Positions 31,941-43,257 are shown, counted from the first letter of the stretch. The stretch is 64,000 nt of DNA from Heterohyrax brucei (GCA_028571685.1 CM053141.1:79051833-79115832), one strand, 5' to 3'. The notes: a model not told the origin generated them from the letters alone. A program made the numbers and translations.

Positions 31941-33378
31941 AAGGTCGGACAATGAAATTTGTGAACTTGCCACCACATACTTATGTTGGCAGCATTGTAC
32001 AAACTCAGTAAGATCTCATAACCTTGGTATATCAATATCTCACAGCAGTGTTCATGTTGAAGTGTGGCAGTATCTTGCTGAGTGGAGTTTAACGTTGTTC
32101 TTGGGTGTTTTTGTGTGCCCTTGTGAGAATGCCAGAGCTTGAATCTTGAATCATCTTTAGGTTTTTCCAGATGCTATTTATTATGCTGAGAAAGTGTACT
32201 TTTATTCCTGATTTGTTGAGAATTTATCATAAATGATATTGGATTTAGTTGAGTCCTTTTTCTGCATCAGTTTCTGTTTGCGTTGTGTCTTCTCTATGCC
32301 GTTGAATTAGAGCAACAAACAAACATTAGATTTTTTGTTAAACTTGGCAAGACTGGAAGTGAAATCAGGAACATGTTAGGCTAAGTTTATGGGGATAATG
32401 CCATGAAGAAAATGGCAGTGTACAAATGGATTAAATGTTTTTCTGAGAGGAAAGAAAGTGTCACTGATGAGGACAGGTCAAGGTAGGCAGTAATAAGCAA
32501 ACTGACTAAAATATGGCAAAGATTTGTCAAATTACGCATCAGAATCTTCAGCTGACTGTGAGGAGCATAGCAGACTAAATAAATATCAGTTGAGAAACAG
32601 TTAGGAAAATTTTAACTGAATGTCTTGGCATGAGAAAGGTGTGTCCAAAAATGGTCCCAAAAGAGCTCACAGATGAACGAAAGAAAAGGAAAGTCAATCT
32701 TTGCCGAGACCTTTTGCAGAGGCAAGAAGATGTTTTGGATGGTGCTCTCATTGATGAGTGTACCCGTATGACCCTGAAACAAAGCGTCAAAGTGCCCAAT
32801 GGAAATCAGCCAATTCTCTAGGAACAAAAAACTTCTGTCATCCAAATCAAGAGTCAAAATGATGTTGCTAGCCTTTTTTGATATCAGAGGGATTGTTCAT
32901 TATGAATTTGTACCAACTGGACAAACCGCTAACCAAGTTTACTATTTGAAGTGCTGAAAAGGCTTCGTGAAAAAGTTAGACGAAAATGACCTGAACTTTT
33001 CGCCAACAACTCATGGCTCTTGCATGACGACAGTGCACCAGCTCACACGGCACTTTCTGTGAGGGAGTTTTTAGCAAGTAAACAAATATCTGTACTAGAA
33101 CACTCTACCTACTTAGCTGATCTGGCCCCCAGTGAGTTTTTTCTTTACCCAAAGATAAAGGCAATATTGGAAGGAAGACATTCAGGACATCAAGGGTAAT
33201 ACAACAACAACTCTGAGGGCATTCCAGAAAGAGAGTTTCAAATCTGAAGGGTGGGCTAGGTGGTGGTGTCAGTGCATAGTTTCCCAAAGGAAGTACTTCA
33301 AGGGTGACTGTAGTGATATTCAGCAATGAGGTATGTAGCACTTTTTCTAGGATGAGTTCGTGAACTTGTCAGACCTCA
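31941..33378 (+). mobile_element. Mariner transposon, near full length, with 150-bp L1 insert
   Basis: Right end GATGAGTTCGTGAACTTGTC and AGACCTCA match the full-length copy at 59663; the left end (GGTCGGACAATGAAATTTGT) is its counterpart. Transposase relics on plus include ACTGTGAGGAGCATAGCAGA (helix-turn-helix region), MRKVCPKMVPKELTDERKKRK (32630), and LLQRQEDVL. The first catalytic block reads LIDECT where GDETW is expected. The second reads HDDSAPAHT and the third ADLAPS. Frames are broken several times. Confidence 0.9.
32152..32301 (-). mobile_element. 150-bp L1 patch inside the mariner
   Basis: This interrupts the mariner where other copies read straight through GTTGAATTAAAGCAAC. It matches 35240-35390 with about six substitutions and one 1-base gap. 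TTGAAT flanks it (32146-32151 and 32302-32307). No A tail. Confidence 0.85.
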
Positions 33379-33689
33379 TATTTTCAGAGGGTGCAGGTGG
33401 TAAGTGCCAGGGACTATCACCGCTACTTACATTGTTGATTGGTCTTAATGCCAGAAACCTCCTGGAGAAAAGGCCTTGTTACCATAGAAGGAAAGAAGGA
33501 CTAAGATGGACTTGGTGTATAGTGAAGTGGTTTCTGCTTGGTTTCTTTCTCTTCTCTTGTGGTAATCCTGGAGGACAGCAAGAAAACACGTTACCCAAAT
33601 GTATCCCGAATTATAATGGCTCAAGACCCACTGACTTTATTTGTCTCCCCAAGTTGTCTGAGATATCCTGAGTTGCTGCTTTATATAGA
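33379..33689. other. No recognised element
   Basis: About 300 bases. An open frame (33360-33671) starts inside the mariner end and is probably chance. Confidence 0.4.
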
Positions 33690-33847
33690 AAAGCAAATCA
33701 CACCTGTTGCAGTTGAGTCGTTTCCAAATCATAGCCACACTATAGAACAGAGTAGAACAGAGTTTCTAAGGAGTGGCTGGTAGATTTGCACTGCCAATCT
33801 TTTGGTTAGTAGCCAAACTCTTCAACACTGTGCCACCAGGCCTCCAC
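33690..33847 (-). mobile_element. AfroSINE
   Basis: GTTGCAGTTGAGTCGTTTCC, ATAGAACAGAGTAGAACAG, CTTTTGGTTAGTAGCCAAAC, CTGTGCCACCAGGCCTCC. Confidence 0.88.
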
Positions 33848-34410
33848 ATTATATATGGCAGTCCTCATTTCCTCACAAGCTTGACTCCCTTGTCACATGT
33901 CTTCACAGTGCTGCCTCTCTGAATGATGGCACTCATGCTCTGCTGGGCACAGCTCTTTTACTCCTGATGACTTCCACTGCCTCAGGAGAGGAGATCTAAT
34001 TTTTCCCTTCGTAGAGATAGCATTCAGCTTGAATAAATCAGATCCCTGCCATAGTGGCTAACACGGGTAGAAGTCTACATACTTCACAAAACAAGTCCAG
34101 AAGTATGTAGTCCAGACTTCTTATATATCACCATTTTTAGCTTGTGGCTTTTATCCTCACAGTTGCGCAATGGCCGCTTGTATCTCTAAATCATGTGTAT
34201 AGTTTAAGCAGGAAGAAGGCAGAGCGGATGAGTTGGCAACAGCAGGCTTCTATACAAATACATTGGCTAGAACTCTCTGAAATGGTCCCATTTGGTTACC
34301 AAACAGTCTGATAAATTTAGTTTTTTTTTTTTGAGTAGCCTTTGTAATACCATGCTTGCTAGCATAGTCGTTGAGAGTTAGGCTGCTGATGAGTGTGGTT
34401 TTTTATAATA
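33848..34410. other. No recognised element
   Basis: Mixed composition, one T run near 34320. No gene or repeat family recognised. Confidence 0.35.
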
Positions 34411-34411
34411 C

Positions 34412-34622
34412 TGGAAGAGTTCCTGTATGGTGCATACAGCTAACTGTCTTGGTTGCTAACCAAAAGGTTGTAGGTTCAAGTCCACACAGAGGCATCTTGG
34501 AAAAAAAGGCCCAGTAATCTGCTTCTAAAAAATCAAGCGTTAAAGACCTTTAGCACACAGTTCTACTTTGACATACTTAGAATTGCCATCAGTCACAACT
34601 GACTTCATGGCAATTGGTATAA
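34412..34622 (+). mobile_element. AfroSINE, CACCCAGAGG subtype
   Basis: GTTGCTAACCAAAAGGTTGT, CAAGTCCACACAGAGGCATC, AAAAGGCCCAGTAATCTGC, tail CTGACTTCATGGCAATTGG. Confidence 0.85.
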
Positions 34623-34639
34623 TACTGTTCATTAATATT

Positions 34640-35680
34640 AGGTACAGTGATTCCTTATTTTCCTTTTTCAAAATTGTTTTGAATTTTTTAGTTCTTTTAC
34701 CTTTCATACATATGCTAGAATAATTTTGTCAATATCTACAAAGAATCCTTCGGGAATTTCATTAAACATGTAGATTGGTTTGGGAAGTCTTGACATCTAT
34801 ACTAGATTGAATCTTCCAACTGACAACCATAATATGTTTCTCCATTTATTTAAGTCTTCTTTGATTTCTTTCATCAATATTTTGTAGTTTTTAGTTTGTA
34901 AATATTGTTCGTATTTTGTTAGATTTTTACCTAAGAATTTAATTTTTTGGAGTGATTGTAAATGTATTGTGCTTTTTAATTTTTATTACCATTTGAATGT
35001 TATGTGTTGACCTTGCATCCTGTAACCTCGCTAATCTCACTAATTAGTCCTCGATTAATTTTGGGGGTGGGTTAGATTTCTTGGAACTTTCTACATAGAA
35101 AATCATGTCATCTATATATGAGTGGATTTTCACTCTATGTGCCTTTTATTTCCTTTTCTTCTCTTATTGCATACTATGTTGAATAGGAGTAGTGAAAGTA
35201 GATTTTGTCAGCTTCTTACTGATTTTATGGGGAAATTATCATCTTTAGGTTTTTCCAGATGCTATTTATTATGCTGAGGAAGTGTACTTTTATTCCTGAT
35301 TTGTTGAGAATTTATCATAAATGATATTGGATGTAATTGAGTCCTTTTTCTGCATCAGTTTCTGTTTTGTGTTGTTTCTTCTCTATGCTGTAAATATGAT
35401 TAATTGATTGATTTTCAAAGATTAAAACTGTATTACTTTCCTGGAATAAATTGCACTTAATCATGTGTATATCTGTTTCTATGTTGCTAGGTTTTATTTG
35501 CTAATATTTTGTGGAGGCTTTTTATGTCTATGGTTATGAGGGCTATTGATCTGTGGTTTTCTTTTTGTGAACTGTCTTTGGGTTTGGTGTTGGGCCTAAT
35601 AAGTTGTAAAGTTTTCTTTTATCTTCTGTTTTCAGGAAGAGATTACGTAAAATTAATTGTTCTATTTGTTTATATGTATT
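34640..35680 (-). mobile_element. Ancient L1 ORF2 fragment (reverse transcriptase region)
   Basis: The reversed wording of L1 RT is clear: ATGTAGATTGGTTTGGGAAG, TTTACCTAAGAATTTAATT, AAATCATGTCATCTATATAT (the YADD region), ATGTTGAATAGGAGTAGTGA, GGCTATTGATCTGTGGTTTT. No open frame persists. It is the only other place in the window carrying the 150-bp patch. Confidence 0.85.
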
Positions 35681-35789
35681 CTACAGGATGAAATGAGAGA
35701 GTAATCCAGAGGAATTAGCTGTAATGAAAGGTGAACGTTGAAGAAAGACTGCTAACAGAGGAGTGTGAGATGAATAGAGGCTGTGATCT

Positions 35790-35962
35790 TTCAGTTTTGT
35801 GTCAACTTGACTGAGATATGGTTCTTAGTGGTTTGGCAGTTATGATGTAGTTTGGCAGTCACATGATGATGTGATTACTTCCATGATACAATTTGATATA
35901 ATGTGACAACCTCCATGATGCAATCTGCTGTGAGTAGCCGTCCGGTTGAAATGGAGCTTCCT
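35790..35962 (+). mobile_element. LTR fragment (afrotherian type, uncertain)
   Basis: TTTTGTGTCAACTTGACTGA, AGTGGTTTGGCAGTTATGAT and TGCTGTGAGTAGCCGTCCGG read like the start of an LTR. An RTE tail follows GAGCTTCCTTGGGGG. Confidence 0.5.
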
Positions 35963-36095
35963 TGGGGGTGTTGTTATTGTTGTTAGGTGCTGTTAAGTTG
36001 GTCCTGACTCATAGTGACCCTATGTACAACAGAATGAAACATTGTCCGGTCTTGCTCCGTGCCCACAAGCTGTGCTGGCTTCCCTGGTATTGTGT
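35963..36095 (-). mobile_element. RTE 3' terminus
   Basis: TGTTATTGTTGTTAGGTGCT, TCCTGACTCATAGTGACCCT, GTACAACAGAATGAAACATT, TGTCCGGTCTTGCTCC. This is the same end as in the RTE at 37722. Confidence 0.78.
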
Positions 36096-36109
36096 TGCTA
36101 CCTATCTAT

Positions 36110-36868
36110 TGCCTAATTAGTGTTTTTCTATTCTATTTGCATTTCAAAGTGATTTAAAATAGCAATATAGCTTCTGAATGGGGAAAGGAAGATACTGATT
36201 TATGACTTGGGGGAAAAAAACAACTGTCAAAACATTGATGTGCCATCAAGATGTATCACAAATTCACAAATACATCATTAAGAGCTTGACTAGGAATTTG
36301 AATATTTTTAATTGGATATGGAATATCAGCATGTCTTTGATGATAATTTAAAAGCTAGCAACAAGAAGGAAGAGGTCAAAATCTCACCCTTTATTATTGG
36401 TTCTAATGAATGATTCTTTTTACATCTTGGTATTCTCATAAAACATAAATTTAAAAAGTTGTCTCTGATGTTTGAATAAGGATTTCTTAACAAGGCTGAA
36501 CCTGAAATGTCCCAAAGACTTAATTCAGGAAAGAGAAACTCAGATGGACTGGAATGCACTAAATTATTATTAGTAGCGGTATCAGGTAATTTTTACTTTG
36601 TGTAGTGCCCAAAATTTCTGCCATGAATATGTACTGATTTTATAAGTAAGAAAATTAATAACTACAATTTAGAAAAGAAAAATGGACTCTGACCTCATCA
36701 GTGAGCATTGTTATGTCTGGAAAGGCATGTGGGTAAAGCACATTACAGAAAGAGAACAATCCAAAGGAGGGTGCATGACAATTTTTGCTTTTCCAGTCCC
36801 TACAGACTTAGTTTCAGACCCAGTAGTCCCTTGTCCTAACATGCTTCCTTCTTTTCTTGTTCCTTTTT
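36110..36868. other. No recognised element
   Basis: A/T-rich, unique-looking. No gene signal. Confidence 0.35.
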
Positions 36869-36869
36869 C

Positions 36870-37095
36870 CACGTAAAACAAAACCTCGGTTGCCCTTGAG
36901 TCAATTCTCACTCACGGTGACCCATGTGTGCCTCAGCAGAACTGTGTTCCATAGTGTTTTCACTAGCTGGTTTTTCAAAAATGAACTGCCTGGACTTTCT
37001 TCCAAAGTGCCTCTGAAGGGACTAATGTCCAGCCTTCTAGTTAGCAACTGAGTTAACTGAATGTATTAACTGTTTGCACCACCCAGGGGCTCCTT
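36870..37095 (-). mobile_element. AfroSINE, CACCCAGAGG subtype
   Basis: GTTGCCCTTGAGTCAATTCT, GTGACCCATGTGTGCCTCAG, TTTCACTAGCTGGTTTTTCA, TTTGCACCACCCAGGGGCTC. Full length. Confidence 0.88.
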
Positions 37096-37124
37096 CACCC
37101 AGATGCCCAGCTTTATTTTGCAAA

Positions 37125-37725
37125 TGTGGTGAAGACTGAGTCATGAATGCTGACTGGCACACTAGTGGCCCCTGCAAAATATCCAGGTCTCAAGCCTTGA
37201 AACCTGTGAATGTTATCTTACATGGTAAAAGGTCTTTGCAGATGTGAATACATTAAGCGTCATGTAATAACAAATGCTCTTACATGAGGGAGGAAGAGAA
37301 AGCCTTTTTACAGAATAAGGCAATGTGGTGACCAAAGTGACATACTATGCTGCTGGCTTTCAAGATGGGAGAAGGGCCATAAGCTTCGGATTGAAGGAAA
37401 TATAGTTTTAAAATCTGGAAAAGCAAAGAAAGACTTTCCTTCACAGTTTTTGGAGGGAGCATGATTTGGTCAACACTTTGATTTTGGCCCAGTGAAAAGG
37501 ATTTTTAGAACTGTAAGCGAATAAACACACACTGTCTGCAACAACTGGGCTGAAGCGTAACAGCTGTGAAGACGGCGCAGTACGGGGTTGTGTTTGTTTC
37601 TGTTGGACACATTCCCTGTGAGTTGGAGCTGACCCAATGGCACCTAACAACAAGCAGAATAAATGTGTGTTGTTTAAACCACTGAGTTTATGGTACTTTG
37701 TTACAGAAGCCGTAGGAAGTTACTG
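37125..37725 (+). mobile_element. MLT1-like MaLR LTR with nested RTE tail
   Basis: AAACCTGTGAATGTTATCTT, AAAGGTCTTTGCAGATGTGA, TTTTGGCCCAGTGAAAAGG, and the 3' end TGTGTTGTTTAAACCACTGA then TACTTTGTTACAGAAGCC are standard MLT1 wording. Confidence 0.82.
37554..37655 (+). mobile_element. RTE 3' terminus nested in LTR
   Basis: GAAGACGGCGCAGTACGGGG, TTTGTTTCTGTTGGACACAT, GAGTTGGAGCTGACCCAATG, GCACCTAACAACAAG. About 100 bases of RTE end, 5' truncated. Confidence 0.75.
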
Positions 37726-39305
37726 TTGCTTTTGTTAGGTGCCCTTGAGTGAGTTCCAACTCATAATAACGCTATGTGCAACCATAAGAAGCTCTCAGGT
37801 ACTTTGTCCCTCTTGTTAAGCTTGAGTCCACAGTTGCAGCCATTGTGTCATTTCATCTCATTGGGGGTCTTCCTGTCTTTTGCTGACCATCTACCTAGCA
37901 TGGTGTCGTTCTCCAGGGGCTGTTTCCTCCTAATAAGCCAAAGTACACGACATGAAGTCTTATCCTCACTTCAAAGGAGCACTCTGGCTATACTTCTTTC
38001 AGGGAAGATTTATTTGTTTTTCTGGCAAACTAAAAAAACCCAAAGCCATCAGGTCCATTCTAACTCATAGTGACCCTGAAGGACAGATGAAAACTGCCCC
38101 ATAGGATTTCCAAGGACTGCTTGGTGGATTTGAACTGCTGACCTTTCGGTTAGCAGCCAAGGCTCTTAACCACCGTGCAACCAGGGTTTCCTTTTTTGGG
38201 CAGTCTGTTGTATATTGAATATTCTTTGCTAACACTATAATCCAAAGCCATTCATTCTTCTTTGGTCTTCCTTGTTCATTGTCCAGCTTTGACATGCATA
38301 TGAGGTCATTGAAAATATCATGGCTTGAGTCAGGTGCACCTTATTCCTCAAGGTGACGTCTTTACTTTTAAAAAAGTCTTTTGCAGCAGATTTGCTCAAT
38401 GCAATGTGTCTTTTGATGTCTTAAGTGCTGCTTACATGATTGTTGATTGTAGAATCAAGTAAAATGAAAATTCTTGACAACTTCAGTGTTTTCGCCATTT
38501 ATCACTAAGTTGCTTATTGGTCTAGTTGTGAGGACTTTTGTTTTCTTTATGTTGCAGTGTAACCCATACTGAAGGCTGTGGTCTTTGATCTTCATTAGTA
38601 AGTGCTTCAAGTCCTCTTTGCTTTTTGCAAGCAAAGCTGTGTCATCTGTGAATTGCAAGTTGTTAATGAGTTTTCTGTCAGTTCTAATGCTGTGTTCTTC
38701 ATATAGTCCAGCTTCTTGAAGATTTGCTCAGTAGACAGATTAAATAAGTATGGTGAAAGGATACAACCCTTATAAACACCTGCCTCTTGGTCTAAGTTCC
38801 ATGTGAGTGCAACTAGGTATTCTAGAATTCCCATCCTTCATAATGTTATCCATAATTTATTCTGGTCCAAACCTTTGCATAGTCAGTAAAGCACAGGTAA
38901 ATGTATTTTGATATCCTCTGCTTTCAACCAAAATCCAAGATCCATCTGACCTCAGCAATGACATTCCTTGTTACACGTCTTTTAAATCTAGTTTGAATTT
39001 CTGGCAGTTCCCTGTTGATGTACTGCTGCAGCCACTTTTGAATAATCTTCAGCAAAATTTTACTTGCATATGATACTTATGATATTACTCAATAATTTAT
39101 GCATTTTGTTGGATTATCTTCCTTTGGATGAGGCACAAATATGGATCTCGTCCAGTCAGTTGGTCAGGGAGCTGTCTTCCAAATTTCTTGTTGGAACCAT
39201 CTCAGATGGTACTCTTTCAATTCCTGGAGCCGTGTTTTTCACAATGCTTTCAGAACAGCTTGGACTCCTTCCTTTAAAACCATCAGTTCTCAATCATGTT
39301 TTTTC
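37722..39305 (-). mobile_element. RTE LINE, 3' half, split by an AfroSINE
   Basis: The 3' end lies at 37722 (reversed GTTAGGTGCCCTTGAGTGAG). The 3'UTR runs rightward, then coding sequence on the minus strand: MQFTDDTALLAKSKEDLKHL near 38658 (the YADD block reads FTDD) and MGILEYLV...LDQEAGVYKGC (38834). Further upstream the reversed wording of palm and finger regions runs to 39305. Frames are interrupted. Confidence 0.92.
38030..38193 (-). mobile_element. AfroSINE nested in RTE
   Basis: AAGCCATCAGGTCCATTCTA, CATAGGATTTCCAAGGACTG, TTTCGGTTAGCAGCCAAGGC, CAACCAGGGTTTCC. RTE wording continues on both sides. Confidence 0.92.
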
Positions 39306-39311
39306 CTTTTT

Positions 39312-39502
39312 GTTTTTAACAGAGGACGGCAAGAGAGGAGGTTTCCTTTCAGTGCTATGAAGTCCAAATTAACAGGCCTATGCTGTGTCCTAGGGCTCAC
39401 CAGGTGTCCAGAAGGCTCTTTTTAATTATCAGTTCAGGTCTTGGCTTCCAGAGGGGTTTAAGGAGACGTGTGCTTAGTCTGTCATCTTGACTCCGCCTCC
39501 CG
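39312..39502 (-). mobile_element. L1 5'UTR fragment
   Basis: AAGAGAGGAGGTTTCCTTTC, GCTGTGTCCTAGGGCTCACC, GGTCTTGGCTTCCAGAGG, AAGGAGACGTGTGCTTAGTC match the L1 start at 5300-5455. It ends in the reversed terminus ATCTTGACTCCGCCTCCC. Confidence 0.85.
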
Positions 39503-39765
39503 ACTTTTTTCTTTACCTGAAGATAAAAAATATTGAAAGGAAGACTTTTTGATGGCATTCAGGACATCAAAGGTAACATGGTGAAAGCTCTGAGGGCCAT
39601 TCCAGAAAAGGTTCCCAAATTGCTTTGAAGGTCAGACTAGGCCCTGGCATTTGTGCATAGCTTCCCAGGGGGAGTACTTCAAAGGTGACTTCAGTGATAC
39701 TCAGCAGTGAGGTGTGTAGCACTTTTTCTAGAATGAGCTCATGTACTTAATTGTCATTTCTTATA
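39503..39765 (+). mobile_element. Mariner 3' fragment
   Basis: TTTCTTTACCTGAAGATAAA, GGCATTCAGGACATCAAAGG, GGGCCATTCCAGAAAAGGTT, GATACTCAGCAGTGAGGTGT, ending ACTTAATTGTCA. Confidence 0.88.
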
Positions 39766-40610
39766 TGAAATAATGAGTCCTGTTGCCTTCCTCCCTTGTA
39801 AATGAAGCTCTTTGGCTGAAAGAAATATTTTTGAGGACATCATAACGGTCAATTAATTAAGCCATTAAAGAAAATCCTGGATACTTTGGCCAGCAGGAGT
39901 GAAGTAGGAAGCGTGGCAAATCCAGATCCACAGGAAGTATTAACCAGTGGTTTTTAAATCATTACCTTTTTCATGAAGGAGGGGACCCAGTGTAAGCAGT
40001 CTGCCACCAGGTTAGTCTTAGGCTCTTTGGGATTACTGTCATCCCCTCTGTCTTTCTGTAATTCTACCTCCAAATCTAAATTCTCAGGAGAGAGAGGGGG
40101 TCTGGTTTACCTCGATTGGAATGTGTGCTCAATCCCTTGTCAGGAATGGGGACTTCAATGGGATTATAATTGACAGAAATTGGAAGTGTTCTAACAAATA
40201 AAAAGTGCAGAGATGCTGGTAGGCAAACAGAACGCACTCCCCACCTGAGGCTGACTCCCCACTTGAGGCTGACTCTGCTGCACAACAGAAATATTCACTG
40301 ATTTTCACACATTCAGGTTTTTAAATGACTCATCCAAGTACAAAAAAAATCTGTCTCTTATGCAACTAAGAACACATTCAGTCTCTTTTCAGAGAGAAGC
40401 AACACAAAGCCACATTTAGTTATTGTGCCCAGCTTCAAGTTCAGGATCTGTGGGGGACATCCCTCCCCCTTCTAGTTTCATGGTGTTTCTGCCCAGGTGT
40501 TTTGTGAAACCTGGAAGAACCTGAAACTCAGTTTCTTCCCGTACGTAACATTAAGAGCAGGAAAGTCATCTACATTGATATACTCACTGGCTCTAAATTA
40601 CTCCCCTTCA
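39766..40610. other. No recognised element
   Basis: Moderate GC, no repeat family seen. Contains a direct repeat CCCCAC.TGAGGCTGACTC at 40238-40274. No gene signal. Confidence 0.4.
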
Positions 40611-40612
40611 CT

Positions 40613-40890
40613 ACTATATGATATTCAAAAATGATTTATTTATCCATTTTTTTCTGTTAAAGTACAAGCAGATGTTTCTATTTTGTTGATTAAAACTATT
40701 ACAGCTGTAAACATTCTTGTATGTGTATCTTTGATCACATGTGCAAGAACTTATATAGCAGATGTATCTAGAAGAGAAACAGCTGAGTCGGAGTATGTGT
40801 ACTTCTAAGTTTTTTTTGGCTGAACTGCTTTCTGCTTTGTATTCCAATCAACTGTGTATGAGAATTTCCTGACCTCTGCAACAACACTTG
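40613..40890 (-). mobile_element. Ancient L1 3'UTR fragment
   Basis: CTGTAAACATTCTTGTATGT, ACAGCTGAGTCGGAGTATGT and TCTGCAACAACACTTGG fit reversed old L1 3' wording. Confidence 0.6.
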
Positions 40891-40959
40891 GTGTTATCAG
40901 ACAGGAACGTTTGCTTACCTGATAGATGGATAAGGTATCCCGTTATAGTTTTTATTTTT

Positions 40960-41158
40960 CTCTGTCTCATGTCTATCTTATGTGGCAGGTATTGTGATTA
41001 GCTTCACTTTTCACATGAAAAATTCAAAGTTTGCAAAATAATTTGCCCAAGGTCGTCTGGTTAGTACGGGATAGGAGAAATTAGGAATGAATCTGGAGTA
41101 ATCTAACTCCAAAGCCCATGCCCTAAATTACTATGCTATAATCTTTAAATTTTACATG
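40960..41158 (+). mobile_element. MIR SINE
   Basis: GGCAGGTATTGTGATTAGCT, ATTTGCCCAAGGTCGTCTGG, TAACTCCAAAGCCCATGCCC, ACTATGCTATAAT, in MIR order. Confidence 0.82.
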
Positions 41159-41159
41159 T

Positions 41160-42040
41160 CACTGTTAGGCTAGTGTGTAATTATAATGCAGAAACTGCAC
41201 GGAGTTGTAATTTTTCCTCTTCGTTCTGTGTGAAGATCTTCCAGAGGTCTGTCCTTTGTATGGATTGTCTGAACTTCTTTCCTTTCATCCTTGCCTTATT
41301 TCCTTCCTCTTAGCTTTTTCTTCTCCCTCATTCCCTTCCTTATTTCCATTCTTGTATTTTTTGTTTTTTTAAATAGGAATTTCAGCTGGCTTAGAATTGA
41401 TAAAATGAATAGGCACAATAAAATCTTGAGATGTTACATGTGAGAGAACTACAAACCTACACCATATGTCAAGATCAAAATGGAAACAAACAATGCTGAA
41501 TGCATTTGTGTGTGTGTATAATTTGCAAATGACTGTTAGCAAAAATTGTCTCTGGAGCAGCTGTTTCTGATACACACCACTTGTCTCCATAATTAGGAGA
41601 AAATTTAAGCTTTTTTAGGAACCAAAATTATGCAGCAAATTTATAATTAACCATAAAATGTAGAATGCAGAATCACCCTGCCATTCACTCTTGTGTTCAT
41701 TTCTTTCTGGAATTTCTTTAGCAAGATCCATTTTTAGTTTAAAAAGAGTTACCCCCTAAGCAGGGACTGTGAGAAATAGGGCTACAAAACAAAACCACCA
41801 GTTCAGGCCATTCTAAACCTTGCGTTTGAAGGAACAGCAAAGCAAATTAGACTCGGGCACCAAAGCACCTGATCAGCAAATTCCTAGGCCTCAGTGATTT
41901 TTGGAATTGTGAGGAGTTGAATCAACATTTTGATAGAAAATGTTAAAGTTTTGTCTTTATTGTGTGGCTTTTGTTTCTTTCCTAAGTAGGAAGTTCCTGC
42001 TCTCGGGGTTTTTCTGCCTTGAAAGAGGCTTTTTGGTTTA
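41160..42040. other. No recognised element
   Basis: Pyrimidine-rich at 41270-41370, then A/T-rich. No gene signal. Confidence 0.35.
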
Positions 42041-42155
42041 AGTGGAAGACCCTTGAGGGTAGGACCCATGACTTATTCCTCCTTGACACCTCATAGAAAT
42101 TAGACTATTGTCTGGGATACTGCAAGCACTCAATATATGATTATTAAATTAAATC
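42040..42155 (+). mobile_element. L2/MIR-type 3' end fragment
   Basis: CCTTGAGGGTAGGACCCATG, TTGTCTGGGATACTGCAAGC, ACTCAATATATGATTATTAA. Confidence 0.6.
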
Positions 42156-42604
42156 AAACTGGTAGTAAGATAACAGAAGTCCTGGTTTTTATTTGACCAC
42201 GTCTATGAAAAACTAGTACTGAACATATGATCAACTGTTAAGATTACAGCAAGTTCATTTTTACCAAAGCCCTAAGCTCTGAAAAATGTGCTTTTCCTAA
42301 AGTATATTGATTTTTCAATTTTGTACATGGGCTGTGGACTCCCTAGCACAGAATATTTGGTTCTTTTATATTATACCTCTCCTCGTTAACTCTAAACCAC
42401 TTCTTCTTTCATTTTGCAAATATAAGTACATCAAAATTTTTGTCTGAATATTTGGTGCTACATTATTGTGAATGTGTATACAGATGTTCAGAGCTCAGTC
42501 ATGTAATGCATTGTGATTATATTTCCTTTATTATTTTGTCCCTTTTAAATTGTCCTTTTGTCTGTTGGCTTAGTTTAAAAGCTCTAAACAAAACAAATAA
42601 AAAA
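42156..42604. other. No recognised element
   Basis: A/T-rich; no repeat family or coding signal seen. Confidence 0.35.
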
Positions 42605-42890
42605 CCTGGAGTTTCTGGGTGGTGCAAATGGTCAATGTGCTCAGCTGCTAGTTTAGCCAAAGGGGCCTTGGAAGAAAAACTTAGTGACTTCCAAAATATT
42701 AGCCACTGACAATGCTATGGAGCACGCTTCTACGCTGACACATGTGGGGTCACCATGGCAACTCTCTGGAACAGCTTCTACTCTGACACATGTGGGGTCA
42801 CCATGACAACTCAATGGAGAACACTACTACTCTGACACAGATGGGGTCACCATGAGCTGAAATCTCTAAGGCAACTGGTAAAAAGAAAAA
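42605..42890 (+). mobile_element. AfroSINE with a threefold ~49-bp tandem repeat
   Basis: Head GGAGTTTCTGGGTGGTGCAA and GGCCTTGGAAGAAAAACTTA mark the CACCCAGAGG subtype. The segment containing GACACA.GTGGGGTCACCATG, normally single, occurs three times (42714-42762, 42763-42810, 42811-42859). The tail ends AAGGCAACTGGTA. Confidence 0.88.
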
Positions 42891-43257
42891 GAAAAACTAG
42901 GTGTCCAAGGAGGGATGTTGGGCAAGGATTTACAGACTGCCAGTAAAAAGAATCCCATTTCCTGAGATACGTGTGAATAAGTAGAGATGCTGCTCATGCT
43001 TGGATAGATAGACTTAGTCCTGTACAAAATTTATTATCCTTAAGTTAGCTAAATTTAATGTAACTCAGTAAAAAGGCTGATACAATTTTTTTTTCTTTTT
43101 ACTTTTGGGAGATGGAATTTTAAAGAAATTGTTCTAAAGTTAACTTGTAAGAAAAATGTGCAGTGATCACAAAAATATAATGAAAAATAGCAATTGTGAA
43201 TACTTCCCATGTAAGGTCTTATTGAAGCCACGGTATCAGTTAATCTCATGAAGAATG
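42891..43257. other. No recognised element
   Basis: A/T-rich, no gene or repeat family recognised. Confidence 0.35.
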
